64,000 bases of DNA from an uncultured Bacteroidota bacterium. Its GTDB lineage: Bacteria > Bacteroidota > Bacteroidia > Bacteroidales > UBA12481. The DNA is taken from positions 1 through 64,000 of the forward strand of contig CAINOB010000125.1 of the NCBI GenBank assembly GCA_903851365.1, written 5' to 3'. This document shows positions 19,075 through 28,315 of this stretch, piece after piece. Within the stretch, counting starts at the first letter, position 1. Every line of letters starts with the position of its first letter. The position numbers and the translations under genes were made by a program. The notes beneath the pieces are model-generated. The model had not been told where the DNA came from. It was given only the letters and a program-made list of their open reading frames with translations, and did no database searches.

Positions 19075-19772
19075 TATTCTTTAATCTCCAATTTAAACCC
19101 AGTTCCGTGTATGTTGATAATATTTACGATTGGATCTGATTTAAGGTAGCTACGAAGTTTAGCAATATAGACGTCCATACTCCTTCCCATAAAGTAATCG
19201 TCAGAGCCCCAAATGCTGACCAGTAATTGTTCTCTTCGGACCAGTTCGTTGGCATTTTGGCAGAGCATACGCAGCACCAAAGCCTCTTTTTTTGTCAACC
19301 TTCTTTCTTCTCCATGTAATTGAAGAAGCTGATTTGGAAAATCGAATATGATGGAGCCTATTGTGAAAACGTCCTGTTTGATAGAATCGGATACTTTGCC
19401 TAACCGACGAAGAATAATATCGATCCGGAGTTTCAACTCTTCCGTACTGAATGGCTTTGTAATATAATCATCTGCCCCCAGTTTAAGCCCTCTGATGCGA
19501 TCAGATTCCAATCCCCTTGCTGTCAGAAACAGGAAAGGGGTTCCAGGTTTGAAATGCAGAATGTTTTCTGCAAGCGTAAATCCATCTTTAACGGGGAGCA
19601 TCACATCTAGTATACACAGATCGAATGGTTTGGATTTGAAGGTATTAAGACCAGTTAATCCGTTTTTCTCCCAAGTAACTTTGAAGCCTTCCAGGTCGAG
19701 AAAGTCCTGAAGCATATAACCAAGATTTTGATCATCCTCTACCAGGAGGATTTCTGCTTTAGCTGGTTTCAT
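19074..19772 (-). CDS. OmpR-family response regulator
   Basis: A 232-residue two-component regulator. The receiver domain has the acidic pocket VEDD at residues 11-14, phospho-acceptor Asp56 (LCILDVMLP) and the switch Lys in ITKPFSTEEL. The C-terminal winged helix is at about residues 135-230 (RRLTKKEALVLRMLC, SMDVYIAKLRSYL). It overlaps the preceding histidine kinase gene by four bases, so it is translationally coupled to its cognate kinase. The layout resembles RprX/RprY of Bacteroides, but the regulon is unknown. Confidence 0.94.
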   Translation of the reverse strand: MKPAKAEILLVEDDQNLGYMLQDFLDLEGFKVTWEKNGLTGLNTFKSKPFDLCILDVMLPVKDGFTLAENILHFKPGTPFLFLTARGLESDRIRGLKLGADDYITKPFSTEELKLRIDIILRRLGKVSDSIKQDVFTIGSIIFDFPNQLLQLHGEERRLTKKEALVLRMLCQNANELVRREQLLVSIWGSDDYFMGRSMDVYIAKLRSYLKSDPIVNIINIHGTGFKLEIKE

Positions 19773-21037
19773 AATGGTAAAGTTATGATAAACCTTGAAC
19801 CATTTCCTGGTTCGCTTCGAACCGCAATAGTTCCGCCATGTGCTTCGATCATAGTTTTCACGTAATAAAGCCCTATTCCCGTACCTTTTACGTTATGCAG
19901 GTTACCGGTGGGCACACGGTAGAATTTTTCGAAAATGTGTTTCTGCGCTTCGGCTGTTATACCGATACCATTGTCCTTGAATTCAAGAATAAAGTTGGAA
20001 TCATGAATGGAGGTGCTGATGAGAATCTCAGGCTCTGCAGTCGCATATTTCTGGGCGTTATCAATTAAGTTATGAATGATATTGGTGAAGTGAACAGGAT
20101 CAATAAATAATTCTGATTTTTCCGCCTTAAAATCCAGGTCAATGACCGCACCTTTGCGACAATCCTCGATGCATAAAGTGTCGACAGCATCACGTATTAG
20201 TTCATGAATATCGGTAGGGTGACGGTCAACATCGAGATCTTCGCGATTTCTGACAGCTACTTGCAGAATTCGGTCAACCTGTGATCGCATCCTTCGGTTT
20301 TCCTGATTAATAATATCTATATAGCGGTTAATACGATCCGGCGATTCCGATATATCCGGACGTTTGAGTACTTCGCAGGCTAATGAAATATTAGATATTG
20401 GGGTTTTAAATTCGTGCGTCATATTATTTATAAAATCGTTTCGCATTTCCGTAATTTTTTTCTGGCGAACGATGGTCAGCACGATAAAAGCAAAACTGGC
20501 GATCACAATTAAGAGAAAAATAACTGAAGCGACCAACCATTGAATCATATCCTTAACAATCAATTGCCTTGGTTGATTGAATTGAACCTCCATACGATGG
20601 CTTTCCTGATGGTGCAAACAGGATAGGCTGATTTTATGAGGCAGGCTATAATTTTTATGTTTTAGCTTTCCGGTTTTCTCAAAAAGAACCTTACCGGAAC
20701 TGCAGTTGACTATACGGAACTCAAAAATTGTATCCAGACCATGATAGTCAAAATGAACGCGCATGAGTGAATCTATTTCAGCTGGTTCAAGGTTAATAAA
20801 CAATGAATCGGACCGAGCAGGTACGCTAAGGCATCCACAAGTTTTATCGCATGCCTTACCCTGATGGTTCTGAACATATTCATCAAGAGCACCTTGCATA
20901 GCGATAGTTACCCGGCTGTTGAATTGTTCCTCACCGAGACGCAGAGCATGATTTATCCAAAATAGCTGGGTAACAATCAATCCAACAAGTGAAAGTGCGG
21001 AAGCAATAATTATCCAGCGGATCGTAATCCTTTTCAT
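19769..21037 (-). CDS. sensor histidine kinase, membrane-bound
   Basis: A 422-residue kinase. Transmembrane helices lie at about residues 7-28 and 166-190 and flank a periplasmic sensor of about 135 residues. The phospho-acceptor is His208 (NNMTHEFKTPISN). The ATP-binding domain shows N, G1 and G2 boxes (NLIDNAQKYA, FKDNGIGIT, GTGIGLYYVK). The periplasmic part carries a tight cysteine cluster CDKTCGC (residues 63-69), possibly a disulfide or metal site; this is inference only. It is first in the transcript and its promoter has a TATCTTTG element. Confidence 0.93.
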   Translation of the reverse strand: MKRITIRWIIIASALSLVGLIVTQLFWINHALRLGEEQFNSRVTIAMQGALDEYVQNHQGKACDKTCGCLSVPARSDSLFINLEPAEIDSLMRVHFDYHGLDTIFEFRIVNCSSGKVLFEKTGKLKHKNYSLPHKISLSCLHHQESHRMEVQFNQPRQLIVKDMIQWLVASVIFLLIVIASFAFIVLTIVRQKKITEMRNDFINNMTHEFKTPISNISLACEVLKRPDISESPDRINRYIDIINQENRRMRSQVDRILQVAVRNREDLDVDRHPTDIHELIRDAVDTLCIEDCRKGAVIDLDFKAEKSELFIDPVHFTNIIHNLIDNAQKYATAEPEILISTSIHDSNFILEFKDNGIGITAEAQKHIFEKFYRVPTGNLHNVKGTGIGLYYVKTMIEAHGGTIAVRSEPGNGSRFIITLPL

Positions 21038-21054
21038 TTCGGCTAATTTTTAGG

Positions 21055-21062
21055 CAAAGATA
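21055..21062 (-). promoter_or_regulatory. putative -7 element of the histidine kinase operon
   Basis: TATCTTTG on the minus strand, exact TAnnTTTG consensus, 18 bases upstream of the kinase start codon. Confidence 0.45.
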
Positions 21063-21140
21063 GGGTATGGTAATAAGCGGATGTTGTGGTTAACAAGAAT
21101 TTAACAGCGAAATTGGAGTTCTATCTGAACCAAGAAATTA

Positions 21141-21707
21141 TCAAGGACGTGTATTAAATTGATTCATTGTCCTGTCGATGCCAATAAAGGCAAAGCTATG
21201 GATGATTTCACCTGCAATTTTAATTCGTTCGGGGAGCTTTACTTTTTCTTCAGGAGTCCATTCGCCCAGGACATAATCAATTTGATTGTATCGTTTTTCT
21301 TCGTTGCCGATTCCAAATCTTAATCTTGCATAATCTTCATGTCCCAGAATCTGAGTGATATGCTTTAACCCGTTATGTCCACCATCGCTTCCTTTTTTTC
21401 TGAGTCGAAGCTGGCCGAAAGGTAAGGCGAGATCATCTACCATGACCAATAGGTTTTGATCCTCAATTTCTTCCTTCTGTAGCCAATAACGCACGGCATT
21501 ACCGCTCAGGTTCATGTATGTAGATGGTTTGAGAAGAACAAACTCCCTCGACTTATAACGGTATTCGGCTATATCACCATAACGGCGAGGAGTAAAAACA
21601 ATATTGGACGCTTCGGCAAAAGCGTCCAATATTGTAAATCCTATGTTATGCCTTGTGTTGGAGTATTCCTTACCAAAATTACCTAATCCTGCGATCAGAT
21701 ATTTCAC
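21141..21707 (-). CDS. pth: peptidyl-tRNA hydrolase
   Basis: A 188-residue enzyme that releases tRNA from peptidyl-tRNA dropped by ribosomes. Conserved motifs are [18 protein letters not shown] with catalytic His20, [13 protein letters not shown], the Asp in [28 protein letters not shown], and RLRFGIGNE. The gene is 26 bases downstream of rplY on the same strand, a common rplY-pth pairing. Confidence 0.95.
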   Translation of the reverse strand: MKYLIAGLGNFGKEYSNTRHNIGFTILDAFAEASNIVFTPRRYGDIAEYRYKSREFVLLKPSTYMNLSGNAVRYWLQKEEIEDQNLLVMVDDLALPFGQLRLRKKGSDGGHNGLKHITQILGHEDYARLRFGIGNEEKRYNQIDYVLGEWTPEEKVKLPERIKIAGEIIHSFAFIGIDRTMNQFNTRP

Positions 21708-21733
21708 CTGGCGGATGTTAAATGGTTAATTAC

Positions 21734-22318
21734 CTATTTGGTTTCAGGAGTAGCTGCATCTGCAGCACCTTTAGCAGCACGAGTCGTTTTTACAGAAGCA
21801 ATAACGGCATTTTTCGGATCCAGAATATTAAAATCAGGATAAGAAAGGTCACGTACTTTTATCGATTGACCAACTTCCACTTCAGTCACATCAAGCAAAA
21901 GTTCATCAGGTAGGTTCTGAATCAATCCACTAATTTTTACACGACGCATTTCAAGTTTCAGTTTACCACCTTGCTGTACACCTTTTGCGAAACCTTCGAG
22001 ACGTACAGGAATACTTACGATTACTGGTTTGCCATCTGCTATTCTGATAAAATCGATATGCAGAGGACGGTCGGAAACTGGATGAAACTGGATATCTTTC
22101 ATGATAGCAGGAAAAATCTTGCCTTCAATATTCAGATTAATCTGATAGGTGCTAGATGTATTGATTACCAGGCCGTATTCTTTTTCATTCCCTGTGAAAT
22201 GGACTGGTTCCCCGCTGCCATAAAGCACACAGGGAATTGAATCTTCATTACGAACTTTTTTGGTTGCTTTTTTACCCAGATCCTTGCGGAGGGTACCTTT
22301 TAAATCAAATGTTTTCAT
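21734..22318 (-). CDS. rplY: 50S ribosomal protein L25/general stress protein Ctc
   Basis: A 194-residue long form of L25 with the N-terminal 5S rRNA-binding domain (LRKDLGKKATKKVRNEDSIPCVLYG) and the C-terminal beta domain of Ctc-type proteins (RVKISGLIQNLPDELLLDVTEVEVGQSIKVRDL). The tail is Ala/Thr-rich. It precedes pth. The start is preceded by a leader of roughly 90-100 bases and an exact TAnnTTTG element. Confidence 0.94.
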   Translation of the reverse strand: MKTFDLKGTLRKDLGKKATKKVRNEDSIPCVLYGSGEPVHFTGNEKEYGLVINTSSTYQINLNIEGKIFPAIMKDIQFHPVSDRPLHIDFIRIADGKPVIVSIPVRLEGFAKGVQQGGKLKLEMRRVKISGLIQNLPDELLLDVTEVEVGQSIKVRDLSYPDFNILDPKNAVIASVKTTRAAKGAADAATPETK

Positions 22319-22421
22319 TGCATTAAATTGTGCTACTCAGGACTGAACTGCGTTTAGCCGGCATCTCGCAGCAGCAGCCCCCCATTACACTTAAAATAAC
22401 TATCCGGCTGAAAAGAGGGTG

Positions 22422-22429
22422 CAAATGTA
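22422..22429 (-). promoter_or_regulatory. putative -7 element of rplY-pth
   Basis: TACATTTG on the minus strand, exact TAnnTTTG match. It lies 104 bases upstream of the rplY ATG and therefore implies a rather long leader. Confidence 0.42.
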
Positions 22430-22433
22430 GTAA

Positions 22434-23372
22434 TTAAAAGAGGAAAGTAGTACTGATTGATTGATTATTATACGCTTTTTTAATAATGTCAGCAAAAAGA
22501 CCGGAAATGGAGATAACCCGGATCTTTGGGCTGGGTTTGCGCAGTGGGATTGAGTCGGTAACTACTACTTCCAACAATGCTGATTGTTCAATCCTTTCGT
22601 AGGCGGGTCCGGTAAGCAACGGATGCGTGGCAACACATCTAACCGATTTTGCGCCGCTATCAATGATCAAGTTTGCTGCTGTAGTAATTGTACCTGCCGT
22701 ATCGATCATATCATCTACTAAAACGACATTCTTATTTTTAACATCACCAATAATGGTCATCTCACCAATCACATTTGCTCCTTTACGAGTTTTGTGGCAG
22801 ATAACCATTGGGCAATCAAGATATTTTGAATAGGAATTGGCCCTTTTGGTCCCCCCTGTATCAGGTGAAGCTATGACCAGGTTTTCGAGATTAAGCTGGC
22901 GTATGTAATCAATAAACACGGTGGAAGCATACAAATGATCCACCGGCACATCGAAGAAGCCTTGAATCTGATCGGCATGAAGGTCCATGGTAATAACACG
23001 GCTTACACCAGCAGCAGCCAAAAGGTTTGACATAAGTTTTGCTGCAATTGACACTCTTGGCCGGTCCTTTCTGTCCTGTCGGGCAAAGCCGAAGTAGGGG
23101 ATTACTGCAACGATTTTGTATGCTGAAGCCCTGCTGGCGGCGTCGATCATCATTAAAAGCTCGAGCAGGTTTTCTGCTGGAGCGAATGTTGACTGAATAA
23201 TAAAAACAAAATCTCCGCGGACGGTTTCTTCGAAACAGGGTTGAAACTCACCATCACTAAAACGCAAAACCGATACTTTTCCCAGTTCGGTGCCATAAGC
23301 GGCAGCAATCTTCTCTGAGAGGTATCGTGATCCTGTTCCTGAGAAGAGTTTTATCGGACTATTTGGCTGCAT
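22434..23372 (-). CDS. prs: ribose-phosphate pyrophosphokinase
   Basis: A 312-residue enzyme that makes PRPP from ribose 5-phosphate and ATP for nucleotide, histidine and NAD synthesis. The N-terminus (KLFSGTGSRYLSEKIAAAYG), the flexible-loop region (FGFARQDRKDRPRVSIAAKLM), the MDLHADQIQGFFDVPVDHL segment and the PRPP loop (VVLVDDMIDTAGTI) are intact. It is probably transcribed from its own TAACTTTG promoter and lies upstream of rplY on the same strand. Confidence 0.96.
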   Translation of the reverse strand: MQPNSPIKLFSGTGSRYLSEKIAAAYGTELGKVSVLRFSDGEFQPCFEETVRGDFVFIIQSTFAPAENLLELLMMIDAASRASAYKIVAVIPYFGFARQDRKDRPRVSIAAKLMSNLLAAAGVSRVITMDLHADQIQGFFDVPVDHLYASTVFIDYIRQLNLENLVIASPDTGGTKRANSYSKYLDCPMVICHKTRKGANVIGEMTIIGDVKNKNVVLVDDMIDTAGTITTAANLIIDSGAKSVRCVATHPLLTGPAYERIEQSALLEVVVTDSIPLRKPSPKIRVISISGLFADIIKKAYNNQSISTTFLF

Positions 23373-23415
23373 AGATTCGACTTTTTGGTAAAAGAGGGTA
23401 ATAGATCAACGCGAG

Positions 23416-23423
23416 CAAAGTTA
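23416..23423 (-). promoter_or_regulatory. putative -7 element of prs
   Basis: TAACTTTG on the minus strand, exact TAnnTTTG match, 44 bases upstream of the prs start. Confidence 0.45.
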
Positions 23424-23431
23424 ATTAAATA

Positions 23432-24061
23432 TCAAGGGTTCGTTACCGGACGGTTAAAAAGTAGGTTCGTTTGTTGAATAAACTCCAAAAGCTCCTCACG
23501 CCCTTTTTTGTCTACTGATGAGGTAATAAATTGACGTGGAAGCTGTTCCCAAGTTTTTAGCATTTCCTTGCGATAAGCTGCGATATTTTTATTTAGAACA
23601 TTGGTGGTAACTTTATCTGATTTCGTAAATGCAAGGACAAACGGAATCTTTTCCTTGCCTAGAAAATTTGAGAAGTTCACATCAAGGGCCTGGGGTTCGA
23701 TTCTGCTGTCAATTAACTGGAATAGGCACATGAGGTTTGACCGTTCGATCAGATATTTGCTGATAAAAGCCTCCCATTCCTCTCGCATTTTTTTTGAAAC
23801 CTTTGCATAACCGTAACCAGGGAGATCAACAAGGTACCAGGTATTGTTTACCAGGAAATGATTTATTGTTTGTGTTTTCCCAGGAGATACCGAAATACGG
23901 GCCAGACTTTTCCGTCCAGCGATCATATTCAGCAGGCTCGATTTACCAACATTTGATCTTCCGATGAAGGCATATTCGGGTCGGTCAGGAGCGGGGCATT
24001 TATCAGGATTATTGCCAGCACTGACAAAAGTGACTGTTTTTATGAAGTTTTCAGGATTCAA
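23432..24061 (-). CDS. engB: ribosome biogenesis GTP-binding protein YsxC/EngB
   Basis: Small GTPase needed for 50S subunit assembly. G1 is GRSNVGKSSLLNMIAG, G3 DLPGYGYAKV and G4 FTKSDK. The ORF track starts at 24139 inside manA. No ATG fits the family start, and a TTG at 24061 directly after the manA stop would give about 209 residues, close to the usual length. The start is therefore uncertain between these two. The tight junction with manA suggests coupled translation. Confidence 0.9.
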   Translation of the reverse strand: MNPENFIKTVTFVSAGNNPDKCPAPDRPEYAFIGRSNVGKSSLLNMIAGRKSLARISVSPGKTQTINHFLVNNTWYLVDLPGYGYAKVSKKMREEWEAFISKYLIERSNLMCLFQLIDSRIEPQALDVNFSNFLGKEKIPFVLAFTKSDKVTTNVLNKNIAAYRKEMLKTWEQLPRQFITSSVDKKGREELLEFIQQTNLLFNRPVTNP

Positions 24062-24062
24062 A

Positions 24063-25061
24063 TCAGTTAGCCGGTGATTTCTGAGGATTATCAATATACA
24101 CTTCCAAAACTTTAGTTTCTCCACGCGGTTCAAGGACAACTTCTTTAAAAATTGCCGGTAAGAGAATGGTGTGCCCTGTTTTTACAAGCATTGGGTTTTC
24201 CTCGCCATAATTTAAAAGGAAAGAACCCTGAATGCATATATATACAATGAAGGAGTCGATATCGAGATAATCACGTTCAACATTTCGGTTGAACCAGATA
24301 AGGTTAGTCGTGAAATAAGGGCAAGAAACAATTGGTGAAGGGCGATTTAAACAGGCTGGATAATCATTTCGATAGGTTGGGTAATGCTTGAAGTCAATAG
24401 CATCAATGGCCAGATCGGTGTGCAAGGTACGTGGCCTTCCATTTTTTTCAAGACGGTTCCAGTCGAAGATCCGGTAAGTAATATCGCTCGTTTGCTGAAT
24501 CTCGGCAAACAAAATGCCAGCTCCGGTGGCATGGACGCGACCTGCCGGTATGAAAAATGCATCTCCGTTCTTAACTGGTTCAACATTCAGAATTTCCTGT
24601 ACCTTTTTTTGCTCTACATAATCAAGAAATTCCTCCCGTTTAATTTCCTTATTAAATCCTGTGTAAATAACAGATTCAGGATCAGCTTGAATAACATGCC
24701 AAAGCTCTGTTTTCCCGTATGCATGGTGTCTTTGTGCAGCGAGGGTATCGTCGGGATGAACCTGAACCGAAAGAACATCATGAGCATCAATAAGCTTTAT
24801 GAGCAGGGGAAATTCTGTACCATGTTTTTCGTAAACAGAATCGCCTACTAGATCTCCCATATAAACCTCAATAAGTTCCTGAAGATCATTTCCTTCCAGG
24901 AAACCTTCTTTAACAACAGACAAGTTATCCTCAACTCCGGAAATTTCCCAGCTCTCCCCGGTCATTTCGGGTGCATCTTTTTTCCCAAGTACATCCTTTA
25001 ATTTGCTTCCTCCCCATAATCGGTACTGATAAAGTGGCTTAAAGCGTAACGGATAAAGCAT
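24063..25061 (-). CDS. manA: mannose-6-phosphate isomerase, class I
   Basis: A cupin metalloenzyme interconverting mannose 6-phosphate and fructose 6-phosphate, about 332 residues from the ATG at 25061 (MLYPLRFKPLYQYRLWGG). The ORF track begins 21 codons earlier without family similarity. Zinc-site motifs are visible: SVQVHPDDTLA, GKTELWHV and FIPAGRVHATGAGI. It is followed directly by engB. It could serve mannose use or supply mannose for glycans; no neighbouring sugar genes settle this. Confidence 0.93.
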   Translation of the reverse strand: MLYPLRFKPLYQYRLWGGSKLKDVLGKKDAPEMTGESWEISGVEDNLSVVKEGFLEGNDLQELIEVYMGDLVGDSVYEKHGTEFPLLIKLIDAHDVLSVQVHPDDTLAAQRHHAYGKTELWHVIQADPESVIYTGFNKEIKREEFLDYVEQKKVQEILNVEPVKNGDAFFIPAGRVHATGAGILFAEIQQTSDITYRIFDWNRLEKNGRPRTLHTDLAIDAIDFKHYPTYRNDYPACLNRPSPIVSCPYFTTNLIWFNRNVERDYLDIDSFIVYICIQGSFLLNYGEENPMLVKTGHTILLPAIFKEVVLEPRGETKVLEVYIDNPQKSPAN

Positions 25062-25072
25062 ATTTGGTTTAT

Positions 25073-25387
25073 TTAGGTTTGGTTTTCGAAATAGTAATCT
25101 CCGATAATTTTGTACTCCGACCATTGTTTGTTTAATTCAACTGCATCGAGGTGGGCCGGATGGGACTGGTAAGCTTTCAAGTCTTCAACATTGTCGAAGA
25201 CGCTGTCAATGATTACATCGAGTGATGATGGTCCATGAATGCAATCTGATTCCACACGGTACTTCCGTATCTGAGGAATCTGGCCGATAAGAGACCTGAA
25301 TGTCACCAGAATATTTTGTATGGCCTCGTTTCTTTCGGATTCTGAAGAAAAATCCTTTATTTTGAAGAGAACGATGTGTCGGATCAT
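25073..25387 (-). CDS. Dabb (stress-responsive A/B barrel) domain protein
   Basis: A 104-residue single-domain protein of the dimeric alpha/beta barrel type. Typical signatures are MIRHIVLFKIKDF at the N-terminus and SDCIHGPSSLDVIIDSVFDNVEDLKAYQSHPAHLD in the middle. The biochemical role of bacterial members is mostly unknown. It lies 12 bases upstream of manA on the same strand and is divergent from udk. Confidence 0.85.
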   Translation of the reverse strand: MIRHIVLFKIKDFSSESERNEAIQNILVTFRSLIGQIPQIRKYRVESDCIHGPSSLDVIIDSVFDNVEDLKAYQSHPAHLDAVELNKQWSEYKIIGDYYFENQT

Positions 25388-25443
25388 ATTTTGGAAGACT
25401 TAATCGGTAAATATACAATTACCTCCCGAATCTAAAGCAAATT

Positions 25444-26055
25444 ATGTTAATCGTAGGTATTGCAGGTGGAACAGGCAGTGGAAAAACCACTGTCGTAAGA
25501 AACGTAATGGATAGTTTTCAGAAGGGAGAAGTTGCTCTGCTTCCACAGGATTCATATTACAAAGACAGTAGCCATCTCCCTTTGGAAGACCGGCAGAAAC
25601 TCAATTTCGATCATCCTGATTCGATTGAATGGTCATTATTGATAGAACACCTCAAAGCGCTCAGACTTGGGTTACAAATTCTTCAGCCTGTTTATTCCTA
25701 TCTAACCTGCACACGACTCCCGGAAACAATATGCGTTGCACCAAGAAAAGTAGTTATTGTAGAAGGTATTTTACTTCTGACGCAGAAGGAAGTCCGGGAT
25801 ATGCTAGATATTAAGGTTTTTGTGGATACTGATGCTGATGACAGGCTTGCCCGGGTTATTCGCCGGGATATCCGTGAGCGTGGAAGGTCGGCTGAAGCTG
25901 TTTTGCACAGATATGAAAAGACCGTTAAACCCATGCATCTGGATTTCATTGAACCTTCAAAAAGATATGCCGATCTGATCATTCCTCAGGGTGGGGAGAA
26001 TAAGGTTGGTATCCGTGTGCTGACTTCACTTATCCGGCATCATCTATCAGAATAA
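25444..26055 (+). CDS. udk: uridine kinase
   Basis: A 203-residue nucleoside kinase that phosphorylates uridine and cytidine. The P-loop is GGTGSGKTTVVRNV (residues 8-21). The substrate-binding region DHPDSIEWSLL and the lid region RRDIRERGRSAEAVLHRYEKTVKPMHLDFIEPSKRYADLIIP are conserved. Single gene on the plus strand; the convergent hydrolase follows. Confidence 0.94.
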   Translation: MLIVGIAGGTGSGKTTVVRNVMDSFQKGEVALLPQDSYYKDSSHLPLEDRQKLNFDHPDSIEWSLLIEHLKALRLGLQILQPVYSYLTCTRLPETICVAPRKVVIVEGILLLTQKEVRDMLDIKVFVDTDADDRLARVIRRDIRERGRSAEAVLHRYEKTVKPMHLDFIEPSKRYADLIIPQGGENKVGIRVLTSLIRHHLSE

Positions 26056-26067
26056 CCAATCAGTCAA

Positions 26068-26874
26068 TCAGTTGATGATAAATTTCTTGACGATGCTTAT
26101 AAATAGGTCAGGTTCCTCTGCATGAAGCCAGTGTCCAGCATTCTTAATTGTTACGATCTGAGCCTGAGGAAACAATTGCCTGATCAACTGAATATCCGGT
26201 TCAATAATGTAAGGTGATTTTTCTCCTTTTAAGAAGAGTACAGGGAACTGGCTGAAGCTCTTTCCTTCCAGAGATTTCAGGTCCAAACCATTTCCCAGAT
26301 TTTCCAGATTCCTGCTGATAGATGGGATATTTATTTTCCATTGGTAAATTCCATCTTTGTTTTTATGCAGATTTTTCAATAGAAACTGCCGAAGGCGTTT
26401 GGAAGGAATATTCAGCTCAAGCTGCCTGTCAACATCGCCAATTGATTTAACCATAACAAGATCCACTTTTCCAAGTGCTTGAAGAATCTCATTATGCTCT
26501 TCCATATGGTTTGAGGGACCGGCATCCAACAAATAGGACCTGGGGCTGATATCTGCAACGATCAACCGGCTGACTCTTCCGGGATTTTCAGTGGCGAACC
26601 ACATTGCCGCCTTTCCCCCCATGGAATGGCCGAGGATAGATGCATTCTTTATGCCAAGGCTGTCCATTAGTTCCTTCAGATCGGATGCCAGCTCTTTGTA
26701 ATCCATCTGGTCGGAATGAGGTGAGGCACCGTGGTTACGCTGGTCAACGAGTATAATTTCGCTGATTCCGGACAGTGCTTTTCCGATGGTTAACCAGTTA
26801 TCGCCACTACCATATAAGCCGTGAAGAATGATCAGAGGATGGCCAGTTCCGAGTTTTTGATAGTTTAACTTCAT
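26068..26874 (-). CDS. alpha/beta fold hydrolase (YbfF-type esterase)
   Basis: A 268-residue hydrolase. The oxyanion motif is LHGLYGSGDNW, the nucleophile Ser lies in ILGHSMGGKAA at about residue 82, and the catalytic His is in NAGHWLHAEEP. The lid is small, as in YbfF-type acyl-CoA esterases, but the natural substrate is unknown. It lies 5 bases downstream of pdxJ on the same strand. Confidence 0.88.
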   Translation of the reverse strand: MKLNYQKLGTGHPLIILHGLYGSGDNWLTIGKALSGISEIILVDQRNHGASPHSDQMDYKELASDLKELMDSLGIKNASILGHSMGGKAAMWFATENPGRVSRLIVADISPRSYLLDAGPSNHMEEHNEILQALGKVDLVMVKSIGDVDRQLELNIPSKRLRQFLLKNLHKNKDGIYQWKINIPSISRNLENLGNGLDLKSLEGKSFSQFPVLFLKGEKSPYIIEPDIQLIRQLFPQAQIVTIKNAGHWLHAEEPDLFISIVKKFIIN

Positions 26875-26879
26875 TGTCG

Positions 26880-27596
26880 CTAAACCACCAGTTTGCCCCG
26901 GTACAATTGAATAGTATTTTCCAGACCCAGATACAGTGCATCGGATATCAAGGCATGACCAATACTGACTTCATCGAGATGGGGAATGGTCTTTGCAAAA
27001 AAGTTGAGGTTTTGCAGGTTCAGGTCGTGGCCCGCATTAATTCCCATGCCAAGCTCTGCAGCTACGAGAGCTGCTGCCAGAAAAGGCTTGATCGCCTCAT
27101 CAGGATTAATATGGAACTTCTCAGCATAAGGTTCTGTATATAATTCAATCCGGTCGGTACCGGTTTTTGCGGCATACCTGATCATTTCAGGATTTGCATC
27201 AATAAAAATGGAAACTCGGATTCCCTTATCCTGAAATCTTTTGACGATTTCCCGGAGGAAGATTTCGTATTTTAAGGTATTCCAGCCAGCATTGGAAGTT
27301 ACCGCATCATGAGCATCAGGTACCAGAGTAACCTGTTCGGGAAGCACTTTAGTTACCAGTTGAATAAATGATTCGGATGGATATCCTTCGATGTTGAATT
27401 CGGTAGTAATCAGTGGTTTGAGATCTAAAACATCCTGATACCGGATATGACGCTCATCAGGTCGGGGATGAACTGTAATCCCTTGGGCACCAAAATTCTC
27501 GCAATCCCTTGCAGCTTTAAGGACATCCGGGACATTACCACCCCTGGCATTCCGCAGTGTGGCAATTTTATTTATATTTACGCTTAATCTGGTCAT
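26880..27596 (-). CDS. pdxJ: pyridoxine 5'-phosphate synthase
   Basis: A 238-residue TIM-barrel enzyme closing the pyridoxine ring in the DXP-dependent vitamin B6 pathway. Conserved motifs include [41 protein letters not shown]-type [14 protein letters not shown] and [13 protein letters not shown]. It is divergent from the CBS-nadK envelope cluster, the gene order usually seen in Bacteroidota. Confidence 0.96.
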   Translation of the reverse strand: MTRLSVNINKIATLRNARGGNVPDVLKAARDCENFGAQGITVHPRPDERHIRYQDVLDLKPLITTEFNIEGYPSESFIQLVTKVLPEQVTLVPDAHDAVTSNAGWNTLKYEIFLREIVKRFQDKGIRVSIFIDANPEMIRYAAKTGTDRIELYTEPYAEKFHINPDEAIKPFLAAALVAAELGMGINAGHDLNLQNLNFFAKTIPHLDEVSIGHALISDALYLGLENTIQLYRGKLVV

Positions 27597-27643
27597 CTGG
27601 GCTTGAATTAATTGAAAAACAAAATTACGAATTATACTTCGAT

Positions 27644-28309
27644 ATGCTTGCCAAAGATCTGGTAGCTTACTTTATTCCACCGGTAACAGAAACTGATTCG
27701 GTGAAACAGATTCTTGATCGCATGACTGAATTAAAAATTAGTCATTTGCCGGTTGTTATGAATGCGGCATACCAAGGAATTATTGCAGAATCAGATCTTG
27801 GAGTTTTTCCTGATCAGGAGGTGATAATTAATTCGAAATCTATTGAATTCATTAATGTATCAGTTATTGAAGATCAACATATTTATGAGGTTATCGACTT
27901 GGTTTCCAGGTATAATCTCACATTGATACCTGTTTTGTCGGCGACTGGGGAGTATAAAGGCAGCATAACGCTTCCAGTTCTGGTAAGGAATTTCAGCTCT
28001 CTCACTGCTGCCGGTGAGCCTGGAGCGATCCTGGTTCTTAACATTGCACCTCAAGATTACTCACCGAATATTATATCCCGGATCATTGAGGAAAATAATG
28101 CTAAAATGATCAGCCTATATATGATACAGGATCCTAATAATCCGGAACTGACTGTGACTATCAAGATTAATACTCAGGAAACCAGTTCAATTATACGTTC
28201 ATTTGACCGTTATGGATATTCCGTAAAATCGTATTTTTTGGCCAACAGCCAACTGGATGATTTTTACCGGTCGAGATATGAGGAGTTTATGAAATACATG
28301 AATATTTGA
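27644..28309 (+). CDS. CBS-domain protein
   Basis: A protein of about 221 residues beginning at the ATG at 27644 ([14 protein letters not shown]). The tracked longer start lies within the divergent pdxJ end region. Two CBS motifs form one Bateman module ([16 protein letters not shown] and [32 protein letters not shown]). An ACT-like C-terminal part ([32 protein letters not shown]) follows. It probably binds adenine nucleotides as a regulatory module. It leads the nadK-uppS-bamA-ompH-murI cluster and abuts nadK. Confidence 0.86.
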   Translation: MLAKDLVAYFIPPVTETDSVKQILDRMTELKISHLPVVMNAAYQGIIAESDLGVFPDQEVIINSKSIEFINVSVIEDQHIYEVIDLVSRYNLTLIPVLSATGEYKGSITLPVLVRNFSSLTAAGEPGAILVLNIAPQDYSPNIISRIIEENNAKMISLYMIQDPNNPELTVTIKINTQETSSIIRSFDRYGYSVKSYFLANSQLDDFYRSRYEEFMKYMNI

Positions 28310-28315
28310 TTGAAC

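Noticed and set aside
24384-24851. 155-residue plus-strand ORF inside manA
   Set aside because: Opposite-strand frame of manA, which has intact zinc-site motifs; no independent evidence.
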